Of a DNA stretch of 64,000 nucleotides, positions 1 to 11,573 are shown piece by piece (the stretch's first letter is position 1; every line of letters begins with the position of its first letter). The stretch lies in contig OX422184.1 in assembly GCA_949130485.1 (NCBI GenBank), forward strand, positions 19,360,824 to 19,424,823. The letters are read 5' to 3'. The DNA comes from Agelas oroides. Taxonomy: Eukaryota; Porifera; Demospongiae; Agelasida; Agelasidae. The notes beneath the pieces are model-generated. The model saw only the letters and a list, made by a program, of their open reading frames with translations, was not told where the DNA came from and did not search any database. The position numbers were made by a program, and so were the translations under genes.

Positions 1-217
1 AAAACAAACAAAAAAAAACAGTAAAAATATTTTCTAGCTCATTGAATGTGACGGTTGGCTAGTTGTGTGTGCAAAGCTTGCCTGAGTGGGCTTGAATGTT
101 TGTGAGTGTACTGGAAAGGCAGAGAGCCATCCTGGAAGACGGGTATCATCACACAGTTGTCTGGCAAAGGTACTGTAGAAAGCTGACTTTTCGGGCTTGT
201 AGGCCCCGCCCGATTTC
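1..217. other. no gene seen
   Basis: Low-complexity A-rich start followed by sequence with only overlapping antisense open frames. I see no splice-bounded exon and no recognisable motif. Confidence 0.4.
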
Positions 218-704
218 ATGCTAGCTGGAATGTGTGTAACTTGGCTCCATTCTAGGAGTATGACAGGGAGTAGGTTTGTGGGCATAACTCCCTGGCCTTG
301 AGGTGAGCGGGAAAAAGCATACATAGTTTTGTAGGGGGTGAGTTGAGCTTTCTGAAACTGGGCTCAGTTTTGGTTGGTTTGAGTGGAGGTGTGTGGAATT
401 TTTCTTGAAAGCCAGCACAGCCAAAATTACTGTTTTTGAGGTCAAATGTATGTTTTGGCCTGTAGACTGGAATTAAAGTGGTCCCAGGACAAATCCATAC
501 GTAAAGTTTGTACTTGTTTTGTGTGTGTGTTGATGATGTGGTCAGACTGGGGATGGAGCCTTGGAGAGGGTGCAAATTTTTATTTTAGCTGAGGGACTAA
601 AAATTGATTTTTTTGGGGCATTATCAGGTACAGAAAGCAGTTTGGTACAAACGTTTTGTGAATCTTGTGTACACTTTGACATTACCCATCCATCCGTCCA
701 CATT
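218..704 (+). repeat. dispersed repeat, copy 1
   Basis: About 490 bases, from ATGCTAGCTGGAATG to CACATTACCCATCCATCC, reappear in the same orientation at 24709-25197 with scattered substitutions and small indels. The open frames on the minus strand are shared by both copies but are shifted between them, so they look incidental. No terminal repeats or coding domain were recognised. Sequence 705-1109, between this repeat and the transposase relic, shows nothing I can name. Confidence 0.8.
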
Positions 705-1109
705 ACTCGGAGATCTGTGATTCAAGGTTGTCCTACCTTAAAAGTTAAACATTCCAATTTAAGTATAAAATGGAACACTATGGGGTATTATGGAACATCA
801 ACAAAACTGGTTCTCCTTTGAAGTACAATCAATTACAACTCAGCCACAAACCAAATCATTAATATGTCAACAGTTATCACAATGGAACACATCTGGTAGG
901 TCTGACTCTACGTCCACACAAGAAGTGTGCATCCACAATTTACATCCATCACACAGAATCCATAACTTCTCATCCGAACCGTAAGGAAGTCCACCAATAG
1001 CACAATCACACTGCTATCACCGTCAGTGTCCGATAGCAGTGGTAGCTTAGTACACCTTGAGCGACCAGATACATCCTGCTTCGTGGCATGTGTACTTGAC
1101 TGCCTCCTC

Positions 1110-2256
1110 TTACTGATCCTTCCCCTCTATTCCTGTTCCCCTTCTAGCCCTCATCTTGGATACTTTAGTGGTTCCTGTCTTCTTTGGCTTGGTCACTTTA
1201 CTTGCTGCTTTGGTTTTCTCCTTTTTCTCCCTCATGGCTTTTCTTTCCTTCAGTTTATCCAGGAATGGAGTATCTGTCAGGCACTGTGCTGTACTAGTCA
1301 GGCTGGATGTCTGTTTCATTGGTGGTTTAGCCATTGGCAGTTTTAGGATCCCATCTACACTCAATATGGTTGCAGCATTGGATGATGTGTCTATGCTCGA
1401 GGTTTTGCGTCGTTCTGAAGAACTGGAATCTTCAAGGTCTCCGGCAGAAACTTCGAAAACCTTGGAGTGTGCAAGCTCGTGATCAGAAATCCTTCCTGGA
1501 TTTAAAGGGTAGATACCAGTTTTGCAAAAGCCACTCATTACATTGCTCAAAGAAAGTGCCTGTGGCCATGCCTTCTCGAGTATCCCTGAGATGTCGTACT
1601 CAGTGATAACCTGACCAGGGTTCTTAGCAAGGAAGTCCTTACAAGCTTTGCTGAAGTGAAGCTTCAATGAGGACATCACAGACACATCTAATGGCTGTAA
1701 GATGTGGGTCCCATGAAACGGTAGCAAATGAATATCATTTTCCCTAGCTTTTTGAATCACCTCAATCGAGATGTGGGAAGAATGACCATCATACAAGAGG
1801 AGTATAGGCCTGGCACTTGGGATGGACATAATAAAGCCAGTGCAAGAAAATTTCATGGTTGATCCAGCCTTTTGATGGCACCTTAAAGTGAGTACCGGTT
1901 GGTGCACCCACCTTGAGTGAATCATTCATGCGTGCTCTCGGAAAAATTATTAGGGGAGGGACAACATTACAGCTGCAGAACCACATACTATTAACGTGTG
2001 GGTACGACCCCTCTCTCCCAAAGTTAAAAGACCATACCATTTTCTGCCCACTTTTAGCAAGAACCCTCATACGTGGTTTGTGCACCTTTGATATCTGGCA
2101 CCTAGATCGCTTTTTGCAGAAGTATTTCATATTACTAAATGCTACGTAAGTCACGTGACTCATTGTCAAGCTCAAAAAGTGAGGTTTCCAGCAATGGAAG
2201 GATTTACAGGCTATAAGTTGGCTTTCTTCATTGGCACATGGTTTTATGAATATCAC
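1110..2256 (-). pseudogene. pogo/Tigger-type DDE transposase, frameshifted
   Basis: Read on the minus strand, the upstream frame (2256-1789) carries KVHKPRMRVLAKSGQK and then PPLIIFPRARMNDSL. The downstream frame (1925-1110) continues with ILLLYDGHSSH, a second catalytic Asp, and LPFHGTHILQPLD, a third catalytic Asp. It then has a C-terminal block with VMSGFCKTGIYPLNPG. This order is that of the DDE_1 domain of pogo/Tigger/Jerky transposases, which cut and paste DNA flanked by TA. The frames join near 1836, after EIFLHW, so there is a frameshift. The first catalytic Asp, expected just before the VHKP motif, is not visible, and the N-terminal HTH DNA-binding domains are absent. The upstream end runs into left-arm sequence near 2140. 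It is inactive. Confidence 0.85.
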
Positions 2257-2275
2257 TTATACTTGAACCATTCAC

Positions 2276-2565
2276 ATATTATTACCCCATGCACGCATGC
2301 GCGAAGGGGTTAAGCAATTGGTTTTGTCCGTCTGTCAGTCAGTTTGTCAGTCCGGTAAAAAATTTTTAAATCTGAATAGAGGCAGGGTTAAATGATTTCC
2401 AAAACTGACTGTAGCATTGACATTGTACAAAAAGTGACCTATGTGTACCTCATAGGAAGCAAAGCGGTTCTATACCCTCTGCTTTTCCAGCAGTTTCCTA
2501 TTTAACGTCGTGATCATCCGCCATTTTAATACGGTCAATACCATAGAGTCCAGGTATTCGCGGAC
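2276..2565. other. no gene seen
   Basis: A short stretch with a GCATGCGCGAAGGGGTTAAG block and CAGTCAGT repeats ahead of the next gene. It may hold that gene's promoter, but no TATA box or other defined element was recognised. Confidence 0.3.
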
Positions 2566-3381
2566 TTGACGCGTGTCCATAATTTTGATATGGTGGAGTC
2601 CGGGCATACACAGCAAAATTTCCGTAATGCTACCCCGATCTGTATAGTTTTCGAAACCAGCATGGACCTTAGAAGAGACAGAAAGCGTTCTCTTAAATTT
2701 AGGGAAATGCTGGAAACCCAAGGGTACGAACAGGCCCAGGATGCAGAAGAGAGGAGACAAAGAGAAGCCCAGTCAAAGAGAAGGTACACATTTTAAGATG
2801 TGTGTTATTAACGTAAGAAGTTTGGTTAGTAGTATTTACAGTCGTTGTTGGTCACGACCTCCCTGTCCAAACCTTATAGGAAGCGTCAATCTGAACCAAC
2901 TGGTGATACAGAGGCAAGGAGAAAGAGAGAAGCTAAAGCTCAGGCAGCTAAACACCAAGCTGAGTCAACCCAGGAAGCAGACACAAGGAGAAAGAGAGTT
3001 GCCAAGGCCCAGGCAGCTAAACGGCAAGCTGAGTCAACCCAGGAAGCAGGCCCAAGGAGAAAGAAAGAAGCTGAGGCCCAGGCAGCTAAACGCCAAGCTG
3101 AGTCAACCCAGGAACCAGACGCAAGGAGAAAGAGAGTTGCCAAGGCCCAGGCAGCTAAACGGCAAGCTGAGTCAACCCTGGAAGCAGACGCAAGGAGAAA
3201 GAAAGGAGCTGAGGCCCAGGCAGCTAAACGGCAAGCTGAGTCAACCCAGGAAGCAGGCCCAAGGAGAAAGAAAGAAGCTGAGGCCCAGGCAGTTAAAAGG
3301 CAAGCTGAGTCAACCCAGGAAGCAGACGCAAGGAGAAAGAGAGTTGCCAAGGCCCAGGCAGTATTTGCATACTGCAAGTGA
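2566..3381 (+). CDS. two-exon gene for a highly charged 23-residue-repeat protein
   Basis: Exon 1 (2566-2783) ends AAG|GTACAC. Exon 2 (2880-3381) follows the acceptor CCTTATAG. The 96-base intron joins phase 2 to phase 1 and makes the codon AGG, so the reading frame runs unbroken to the stop at 3379-3381. The product is about 239 residues. Residues about 30-70 are rich in Arg, Glu and Gln (MDLRRDRKRSLKFREM). The rest is a tandem array of a 23-residue unit, AKAQAAKRQAESTQEADARR plus KRV, in six full copies and a partial one. It is very polar, with no signal peptide or membrane segment, and is predicted to be a long charged helix or coiled coil. The start is the first ATG in the frame and is uncertain. 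The function is not recognised. Repeats of this kind occur in mobile-element proteins and in structural proteins. Confidence 0.55.
2905..3365 (+). repeat. 69-bp coding minisatellite, about 6.5 copies
   Basis: The unit repeats every 69 bases (23 codons) and includes GCTAAACGGCAAGCTGAGTC. Copies alternate between two variants: AKAQAAK with KRV, and AEAQAAK with KKE or KKG. The period is a multiple of three, so the frame is kept through copy-number change. Confidence 0.9.
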
Positions 3382-4089
3382 CCAAAAACTGGATCAGGGG
3401 AAAGCCTGGGAACAAGATTTGCTACATCCATACCACATGCCTATGTATATTTGCCTCCTACCCGAGCCTGGGTATGAAGCTATGAGGACCAGCTACCCAC
3501 CCAAACTATTTATAGAGTGATGTGCGTGTGGGCATTCACTACCGCATGCAGACCCAACTAGCCACAATTACCGGTATACTTTTTGACAACAGCACATGCA
3601 CATAAACATAATCATTGCAATCAAATGTTCATGGACTTCAAGAGACTCACACAAAATTAACTAGAACAAACACACAAAACGCTTGCACTTAGTGAGCTGC
3701 AGCAAATAGTGGTAGATACCTCTTTCATCTAGAAACAGAGAAATACAATATTCTAATCAAAACAATGCGTACACAGCGAAGTAACAGCCACAGACTTGGC
3801 ACACATAACATACCAACCACCACCTCTACAATTGAACATCAGCGGATATAACATGCATGTATCAGCTTCCCTGAAACGAACACCTGTCACCATGCAAACC
3901 ATACACTAAGCAGAATATATGTGAAACCATTCATGACATCCCTATACTTAAAATAATAAACAAAAACATCTCAGGGTCCCTTTATATCATAAAACAGCGC
4001 GGGGTATGTCTTCACTGAAGACTTCTAGTTATGTGATGTAATACAATGACCAAACTATCCGATTATACACGGTAGACGGCAACCAACTA
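3382..4089. other. no gene seen
   Basis: A/T-rich DNA with CA-rich patches. It is part of the roughly 1.8-kb segment (about 2280-4090) missing from the matching place in the right arm. No exon, terminal repeat or motif could be supported. Confidence 0.4.
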
Positions 4090-5412
4090 TACGAGGTTGG
4101 CGCCATATGCAAGTATGTCACGAAACGCGATCATGGATATGGTTAGTCGTTATCACATTCAGCCCATGGTGACTAGCTCAAATTTTATATCTGGTCTGTG
4201 GTTAGCTTGGGCTTCACCTACTAAAATAAGTGGGTTGGTCTAGAAGCCCATGAGGGGCGGAGCATAGTTAGCGATAGCAGCCTGGATAGTTGTAGTCTCA
4301 CAAGCCACACTCTCTGCGAAGGGTGTGGCTTGCGAGACTAGGGTAATTGTCAAGGGTAATTGTCGATCTCCTTGATCATTTTCTTCTCAATGCCAATAAG
4401 CAGAAGTACAGCGATAACTGTGGAGATACAGTGTCTCCTGGGGTTCATAAGTATTGAGACAGATCTCGAGCTATGCTTGCCATAATCAACGAGACCGTGC
4501 ACATCATTTACACACAGCAGGTAAGCGCCTTCGTAAACCGGTGTCCACGTGATATGCCCTCCCCCCCCCCCCTCAAACTGTTATCCTGGGGCCCTAACAC
4601 ACTAGTAATATGGGCCCTTGGGGGCCCCAGAACTCTGGTGATACGTATGGGGATCATTCAGTGATTTGGGACCCCTGAGATATCTGTAATCAAATGAAAA
4701 CCTGAGTACAAGGCAACAGCGTGCAACGGTATAATGTTGTACATCTCAGGCTAGTAGTATGGCCAAAGCAGGAAAATCTCCTGTTTCTCATCCACCACCC
4801 TAATCAATTTGGTGCAACTCAATCTGCAGAAAACACTAATATATAAATTACTGTACGTATTATTTCTGCATTGCTTATGAGACAAGGTACAACAAATTTG
4901 TGCAAGTCTAGGGTTGCCGATCCTTTGCTTGCCTCCTGCACTTCAAATAGGTGTTGCCAAACTAAACCTTGTGCATGCCAAGGGCACTCTTTATTGTCTT
5001 TCAGATTTGCAGCTCATTGTCCAGGTGGGCTGAACAGTGTGCAAGATCATGTGCTGTTTTTGTTGCTGTGTTTGTATTTTCAGCTGCCCACCATTGAATT
5101 CTGACAACTTCTTGGATGAGAAATAGGAAATTAAACTGCTGTGGCCTATCTGGAAGTAATTTCAGACAATGGTTTGTTTCTGCATGTCCAGATGAGCCTG
5201 ACTGTGGATGCTGCCTATAATTTTCCTCCTCTGTTTCCTACCAAGCACATTTCCCTTTGCATTTCTCTCCGTACAACTTCCCTCCATCCACTGTGAAAAA
5301 CTTTCTTGTGCTTCCTCAGGGTGCATGTGCTTGTGCAGATGCACGCAGTTCATATACTTGTACCATGGCAAACAAAAAGCAGCCAATCACATTTGTTTAT
5401 TTGAGTGCGATA
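4090..5412. repeat. left-arm intergenic DNA matching 56700-57740 inverted
   Basis: Blocks such as CTGTGGTTAGCTTGGGCTT near 4195 and TTGCTTATGAGACAAGGTAC near 4873 recur as reverse complements near 57680 and 57280. By comparison with copy E, this corresponds to intron 2 of the Mieap-like gene. The exon 2 that should precede it is not found on the left side. Open frames here (for example 4871-5104) are not conserved as frames between the arms. Confidence 0.6.
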
Positions 5413-6547
5413 TAAAGTAAGTTAGCAATCATCGGACGACAGGTATATTCGGACACTCAAACGCGGAGGGAAAACTGCGTAAACATTCGGCGATACCACA
5501 AGACTGTAGCTGAGGTACGTGGTACCTGGTGTACCAAAAATGACGCCCGCGCATTGTTTCCTGTTGGCGCTAGAAGCGATAAAATGGCCGTCCGAAAAAC
5601 ATCAATATTCGGAAAAGTGTATGTATTTTCAGACACTGTTGTTTGTGCCTTCTCTGAAGCTGCTTTTGGAGAGATTTTAGCATCGATACGATGCCCCAAG
5701 ACCTCCCCAATTCGCAATATATTTTGGTAGCGGTAGCTGCTTTGAACACTCAGGGGCGCAGCTGAACATGGACCAGTCCGATTCGATCGATATCGGACGG
5801 TGAAATTTGTCATTTCTTGCTGTGTTGTCTCCAAACAAGTTGAAGTCTCCACCATATTAGCATCAGTAGAATCTACAGGCTCTTGGCTACATGCTGGTAT
5901 TTGTCCGGAGTTTGTGCGTTGAGTAGTTCTCGAGATATAAATATATTTCATGTTTCTTTCCATAAACTACGCTGGTTGATTTATGTGCAGCATAAATAGG
6001 TGAGTTCAAACGATATCGTGCAATATCTCGAGAACTACTCAACGCACAAACACCGGACAAATACCAGCATGTAGCCAAGAGCCTGTAGATTCTACTGATG
6101 CTAATATGGTGGAGACTTCAACTTGTTTGGAGACAACACAGCAAGAAATGACAAATTTCACCGTCCGATATCGATCGAATCGGACTGGTCCATGTTCAGC
6201 TGCGCCCCTGAGTGTTCAAAGCAGCTACCGCTACCAAAATATATTGCGAATTGGGGAGGTCTTGGGGCATCGTATCGATGCTAAAATCTCTCCAAAAGCA
6301 GCTTCAGAGAAGGCACAAACAACAGTGTCTGAAAATACATACACTTTTCCGAATATTGATGTTTTTCGGACGGCCATTTTATCGCTTCTAGCGCCAACAG
6401 GAAACAATGCGCGGGCGTCATTTTTGGTACACCAGGTACCACGTACCTCAGCTACAGTCTTGTGGTATCGCCGAATGTTTACGCAGTTTTCCCCCCGCGT
6501 TTGAGTGTCCGAATATACCTGTCGTCCGATGATTGCTAACTTACTCT
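5413..6547. mobile_element. near-perfect 1.1-kb palindrome (foldback element)
   Basis: The arms at about 5413-5939 and 6023-6547 are reverse complements over about 525 bases with only a few mismatches, for example A/T in the TTGTCCGG(A/T)GTTTG block and one in the GGGAAAACTGCG block. The loop is about 83 bases. Both arms carry the same 132-codon open frame beginning MVETSTCLETTQQEM, minus strand on the left and plus strand on the right. The outer ends read AGTAAGTTAGCAATCATCGG. The whole block is absent from the right arm of the segmental duplication, so it is a later insertion. A transcript would form a long hairpin. No transposase motif was recognised. It resembles foldback or long-TIR MITE structures. 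Confidence 0.85.
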
Positions 6548-6952
6548 ATCTCATAGCACACTGGTTGTAGGTTGATATATGATTTCATATTACATCTTCT
6601 TTGGAGGCATAACATTGTTTACTAGTAACATTAATGTTGTTGTACAGGTACATAGAAATTTACACAAAACAATTTCAATGAGTAATGATAAACAACAATG
6701 GAATGCATAAATGGAAAAGCCATAACATTATGTTGCACTGTGAAAATGCGGCCCTCAGTTGTATATATCCCATAAAGATCTCCACCTCGTTCTATAACCT
6801 ACGTATTTCTTACAACAATTCATGTGAGAATCCGTATCAGTATACTGCAAGTCACGTGAGAATCCGTACCAGGCCGGCCAGGTACTACAAGACAGTCACG
6901 TGCGCTGCGTCTGAACGTGCAATGGATAAAATCATTATCACCATAGTACCAA

Positions 6953-7210
6953 CACTGTAAAAAAGGAAAGGTTGTTTTGACTCAATTTGGTTATCTCAGT
7001 TTCCTCTTACTTGTCTGCATTGTTAAACACAGTGATGTCCCACTGCCTGCTTTAGATTCCAAACAGATTAAGAACTTGATTAGGCTTTCCAGAACATTAG
7101 TAAATGTCATGGGAGAATACTTTGCTAATGAAATTGTCCAATCATGTGGAAAATGGCATGAAACTGAGGTAACTGCAATGGGTTAAAACTACCCACTTTT
7201 TTTTACAGTG
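6953..7210 (+). mobile_element. 258-bp MITE, copy 1 (CACTGTAAAAAAGG ends)
   Basis: The ends are CACTGTAAAAAAGG and TTTTTTTTACAGTG, inverted repeats of at least 12 bases. Close copies lie at 48028-48285 and 60243-60500. The internal 69-codon frame (starting MTQFGYLSFLLL) is open here and in the second copy but frameshifted by a one-base loss in the third, so I treat it as non-coding. The superfamily is not assigned because the flanking duplications are not consistent among copies. Confidence 0.85.
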
Positions 7211-7320
7211 AAGCTATACTGGAACTTGTTTGTTGCCGTTGGCATTGTTACTCGTGCAGTGCACTCGTAACAATACAGACGACAGCAACAAACTCGTGAT
7301 ATTTTCAGGTATAGCTTTGT
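7211..7320. repeat. small imperfect hairpin
   Basis: AGCTATAC and GTATAGCT flank inner inverted segments GTTTGTTGCCGT and GACAGCAACAAAC around a CACTCGTAACAAT core. It is about 105 bases and lies directly against the end of the preceding MITE. It could be a second tiny foldback element. Confidence 0.5.
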
Positions 7321-7411
7321 ACTATGGTGATATTTATATATTATGCAATTTTATGACTGGAAACTGAAGAGAATGTACAATAGAATGGCAATACATATTC
7401 ACATTGCATAG

Positions 7412-8981
7412 GTGATATTTGACAGTGTGCAAAAAATGCTGGTTGAACACCTTCTAAGCTGTCCACTGATAGGAGAAGTTCCTCCATCTCCGAAGTCTTT
7501 AAAGAGTGAGAGCAGAGCAAGGGTTACTAATGACAGGCAGCAGATTTTCCAAGCATTCAGAGTTCATGAAGGCGTAAGTTCTTAGGCTGGATTCCTATTA
7601 ATATTATTGTTACATATTATTTTGTTACACTGCAGATGACAGGGAAAGAACGAACTCAAACAATAAAGCAGGCCATCACATCCCTTTTCCAAGTCACCAA
7701 CCTTCCTGTCTTCAGTAGAGATGCTGGTTTTCAAGCCGAAATGCATGAGAAACAAATGGCATATGGCATTCTTTTAGAGAGTTGCAGTCTAATGGACATG
7801 ACCAGGGATAAAATTGCAAGAATGGTTGAAGTTTTCAAGTGTAATTTACGCAAATCTTCAACGGTAAGAAATAGTTTATCTCTGAATTTCAACAGTACCA
7901 TATTTTTAAAACTGGCACTCATGTAAGTCATGCAATCACATGCAATACTTTTCCCCCCAGTTCTCTGCAGTTGAAGACTTTGACCTTGCCAAGTCACTAG
8001 CTGGGGAACTTCTTGATGGATACATCACTGGTGGTATACGGCTAGCATGGATGATGGTCACCCGAATACCTCCCATGATTGCAGTTGAACCTGCAGCATA
8101 TAATCCACACACTACCATACTAGAGGGTGCCAATAACAGTGATGTTACACTGAAACGAACCATCTCAACACGACCGATACTGTACTTCAGCTATGAAGGT
8201 CAAGTAGCTGTTCAGGGCATCGTAACCATCCCCCCTACAAGGCCACAGTGGGTACTTGCCCAGGTTTCAAAGTTTAACCAAGGTATGCAGAGTCCTATGA
8301 ATGACGGCTGTAGCAATTGTTACCGGCTGCCTTCCAGACCAGCTTTTGTCACTTGCAACGTGGAGAGTTCTGAATAGAATTTCTCATATGATGTGTACCA
8401 CTGATGTAAATATGTAACCACAGCTTGTTTTATATATATCAAACAGAATAACACCATAAACAAAAGCCAAAAAATTGGGTGCTTTATTAAGAAATAGGTC
8501 AGATGCTTACACCAAGGACAGACCTCTAGGTGTACAAGAAGCCTGGTTGCTACCTGAGAGAACTTGTGTATGGTTTGATGTTGCTGTTTCCTATCGATCA
8601 ATATGAATTTTCTGCATACAATGATGTACAATATATTGGCATACATAACTTTGGTCATGGTACACAAACCTTTCTCTGCAAATTTCATCTTGCAAGCAAC
8701 AAAACTGGGGTGTAGGCCTGGAAATGAGGCCAGAAGTAATTTAATGACACATTAAAACTGACTTTCACCTATTTCTACAGTGGTTGATTCCCCAAAGCAT
8801 CCCTCATACCAGCAATACCAAGCAAAGCAGATCTTTACAGATGAAGATAAACATGGTCAAAAAGGTACACGTTTTATGTAATAATTTATACATCAAATGA
8901 ATTTGATCCATGCTTTCTTATGATTTTACAGTTGCTGCCCATCAATCATCATCTCAATGTAATCCTTATAGTGGCAAGTAA
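7412..8981 (+). CDS. Mieap-like gene copy A, 5'-truncated (exons 3-7)
   Basis: Exons 7412-7573, 7636-7863, 7961-8282, 8781-8864 and 8932-8981 all have AG/GT borders and compatible phases (0,0,0,1,1), ending in TAA at 8979-8981. They encode about 281 residues. The core runs from VIFDSVQKMLVEHL through QMAYGILLESC to GGIRLAWMMVTRIPPM and ILYFSYEGQVAVQGI, and the tail ends CNPYSGK. The pattern of helical region, W-x-MV-x-PPM and a Y-x-GxVAVxGI strand matches, from memory, the C-terminal Mieap/SPATA18 domain. That family acts in mitochondrial quality control in animals. Its partner in the other arm is copy E. Exons 1 and 2 of E have no counterpart here. The place where exon 2 should lie is occupied by the pogo relic, so A is probably a broken copy unless another first exon is used. 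AATAAA lies at 9065-9070. Confidence 0.6.
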
Positions 8982-9064
8982 GTTACTGTTGATATATCCT
9001 TTTAAAATTCAAATAACAACAAACTGCATTCTAGATGGTATACATGACCTAGTATGACAATTCA

Positions 9065-9070
9065 AATAAA
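9065..9070 (+). terminator. candidate polyadenylation signal of copy A
   Basis: AATAAA lies 84 bases after the stop codon of copy A. The equivalent signal sits at almost the same distance downstream of copy E (54473-54478, minus strand). Confidence 0.45.
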
Positions 9071-9613
9071 TTTTAAGTAAAAATAGAACAACAAACAGAA
9101 TAGACCAATTTATTAGTGAAAGTACTCAAAACAGGGTAACTGGCAGTATATACAAAATTATGAGTACAAACAAACAAACAAAACAATGACGAAAATGAGA
9201 AATTAAATAGAAGTTTAAACAAAAGAATCCTCAACAATAAATGATGCCCCAATAGTGCCAACAAGGAAGCAGTGTTTCTTCTCTGCACTATAACTCTCAC
9301 CCTCTGCAGGAGGTATAATATGTATGTATAAACTGCCATACACTTAGTTACCTGTTTCTAGTCACTTGTGTGCATGATGTACATGAATGGATTTTTAATG
9401 TATGTTTTATATGACAGGCAATGAACAACAATGTCATAAATAAATAGTTAGCTATCGTAGGTATCATTCAGAAGAGAATTTCATGTGTTTTGTGTGGATA
9501 GGACTCAGCAATAGTAAAGTGTACATATGTATACGTAAAATTTTCCATACCTAACAAGGTAATGAGTGAAATATAATTCCTGGCTGGTGCATTTCACCCA
9601 TTAAAACAACATG

Positions 9614-9734
9614 CTATGCAATATGTCCAATCTGTCCAGCGTAATATTTCATTGCTAGCTCTCCATTTGCCTTGCTAAGTGCCTTCTTGTCTTCTTTGGA
9701 AGTCACTTTGAAAGGTAACATCCTACAAAGAAAT
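9614..9734 (-). pseudogene. exon-like fragment, 35 codons, unidentified
   Basis: On the minus strand an acceptor TTTCTTTGTAG is followed by G and an open frame MLPFKVTSKEDKKALS continuing to KYYAGQIGHIA and a stop. The homologous stretch in the right arm (about 53890-54000) has indels that break this frame. It may be the last exon of an unrelated gene caught in the duplication, with one copy decayed. No family is recognised. Confidence 0.3.
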
Positions 9735-10240
9735 TTAGATGTTATGAGGCGAAAATAGAAGAAAGTGAAAAGGCCGGCAATCACCGGGAGTCGAACCCAA
9801 GACACCTCTGACTTGAGCCACGAGTGCTCTGCCATTGAGCTGTGTCAATCTGACAACCACCAGCTCCACAATCCTCTATATACTTCAGTCGCACACCTGG
9901 CAGCCACTCAGTATGTGCCGTCAGAACTCTGTTAAGGGGTTGACTGGAAAATTCTCTCCATCAGGAAAGAAACCCATGCTGAGTGTTGTTTTTTTTTTCA
10001 CTCTAAATGCTCAGAGCATCTTGCCTCACGCTGGAAATAAAGGCATTCAGTACCACCTGTGCAGTACATATAGAGGATTGTGGGGGTTGGTGGCTGTCCG
10101 GCTGTCATGGCTCAGTAGCAGAGCACTAGCAGCTCAAACCAGAGGTATCCTGGGTTCGATTCCCGGCGACCGCTGGCCTTCTCACTTTCCTCTATTTTTG
10201 CCTCGTAATCTAAATTCCTTTACTTCCAAACGTGAGGCAA
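9726..10240. mobile_element. inverted pair of tRNA-derived SINE heads
   Basis: The minus-strand half (about 9726-9900) and plus-strand half (about 10060-10240) each have a pol III promoter of tRNA type. The A-box-like segment is GCTCAATGGCAGAGCACT or GGCTCAGTAGCAGAGCACT. The B box is GGTTCGACTCC (reverse complement of about 9787-9797) or GGTTCGATTCC (10153-10163). The halves are reverse complements and extend to GCAAGATGCTCTGAGC on both sides of the centre. The same two-headed layout recurs at about 38860-39140 and 61385-61600. The tRNA fold is not intact, so this is a SINE and not a tRNA gene. Confidence 0.7.
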
Positions 10241-10585
10241 GATGCTCTGAGCAGTAACATCCTAGTTTGCCTACTCCTGTTTCGTCTACCCAATATTTTG
10301 CTTCTACTGTTACTTCTGTTTGGAATATTGTGATTAAACTTTAATTGGTTACTACAAGTTTAAATTGAGGTATTTGGGGGTACTCAGAAGAAGTTTGCTA
10401 ACAATGGAGTACTCTTTAGATCGATATAATAATGCACTTAGTAGTTGGGTAGGATATAGAAAATTGCAAACTTGTATGTATAGCTAGTATACTTCACAAC
10501 ATAGTAAAATGCACATTAAATTTGAGTAGGGTAGGACAATCATACTACTGCAAATTGAAGCACAAGTATATAATAGACAAAACGG

Positions 10586-11573
10586 CAACTGGAGTAGACG
10601 AAATGGCAGTAGACGAAACTGGAGTAGACGAAACAGGAGTAGACGAAACAGGAGTAGACACAACAGGAGTAGACACAACAGGAGTAGACACAACAGGAGT
10701 AGACGAAACAGGAGTAGACACAACAAGAGTAGACACAACAGGAGTAGACACAACAGGAGTAGATGCAACAGACGTAGACACAACAGGAGTAGACGAAACA
10801 GGAGTAGACACAACAGGAGTAGACGAAACAGGAGTAGACACAACAGGAGTAGACGAAACAGGAGTAGACACAACTGGAGTAGACGAAACAGGAGTAGACA
10901 CAACAGGAGTAGACACAACAGGAGTAGACACAACAGGAGTAGACACAACAGGAGTAGACGAAACAGGAGTAGACACAACAGGAGTAGACACAACAGGAGT
11001 AGACACAACAGGAGTAGACGAAACAGGAGTAGACGAAACAGGAGTAGACACAACAGGAGTAGACACAACAGGAGTAGACACAACAGGAGTAGACACAACA
11101 GGAGTAGACGAAACAGGAGTAGACACAACAGGAGTAGACACAACAGGAGTAGACACAACAGGAGTAGACGAAACAGGAGTAGACACAATAGGAGTAGACA
11201 CAACAGGAGTAGACACAACAGGAGTAGACGAAACAGGAGTAGACACAACAAGAGTAGACACAACAGGAGTAGACGAAACAGGAGTAGACGAAACAGGAGT
11301 AGACACAACAGGAGTAGACACAACAGGAGTAGACGAAACAGGAGTAGACACAACAGGAGTAGACGAAACAGGAGTAGACACAACTGGAGTAGACGAAACA
11401 GGAGTAGACACAACAGGAGTAGACACAACAAGAGTAGACACAACAGGAGTAGACACAACAGGAGTAGACAAAACAGGAGTAGACACAACAGGAGTAGACA
11501 CAACAGGAGTAGACACAACAGGAGTAGACACAACAGGAGTAGACACAACAGGAGTAGACACAACAGGAGTAGA
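10586..11573 (+). repeat. 15-bp minisatellite, about 65 units, upstream of copy B
   Basis: The unit is GGAGTAGACACAACA or GGAGTAGACGAAACA, differing mainly in ACA versus GAA. Because 15 is a multiple of three, several frames are open on both strands; on the sense strand it reads TGVDT/TGVDE. The first units (ACTGGAGTAGAC, ATGGCAGTAGAC) resemble those of the partner array at 52688-53270, whereas the body is far more uniform, which suggests later expansion. A short relic with four units lies at 12230-12270. It sits 5' of exon 2 of copy B, probably in intron 1 or in the promoter. Confidence 0.9.

Noticed and set aside
5457-6504. Two genes encoding identical proteins
   Set aside because: The frames are mirror images in the arms of a palindrome, with no family motif; better explained as one foldback element.
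9770-10170. tRNA genes
   Set aside because: A and B boxes are present but the cloverleaf is not intact and they sit in repeated inverted elements, so they are SINE heads.
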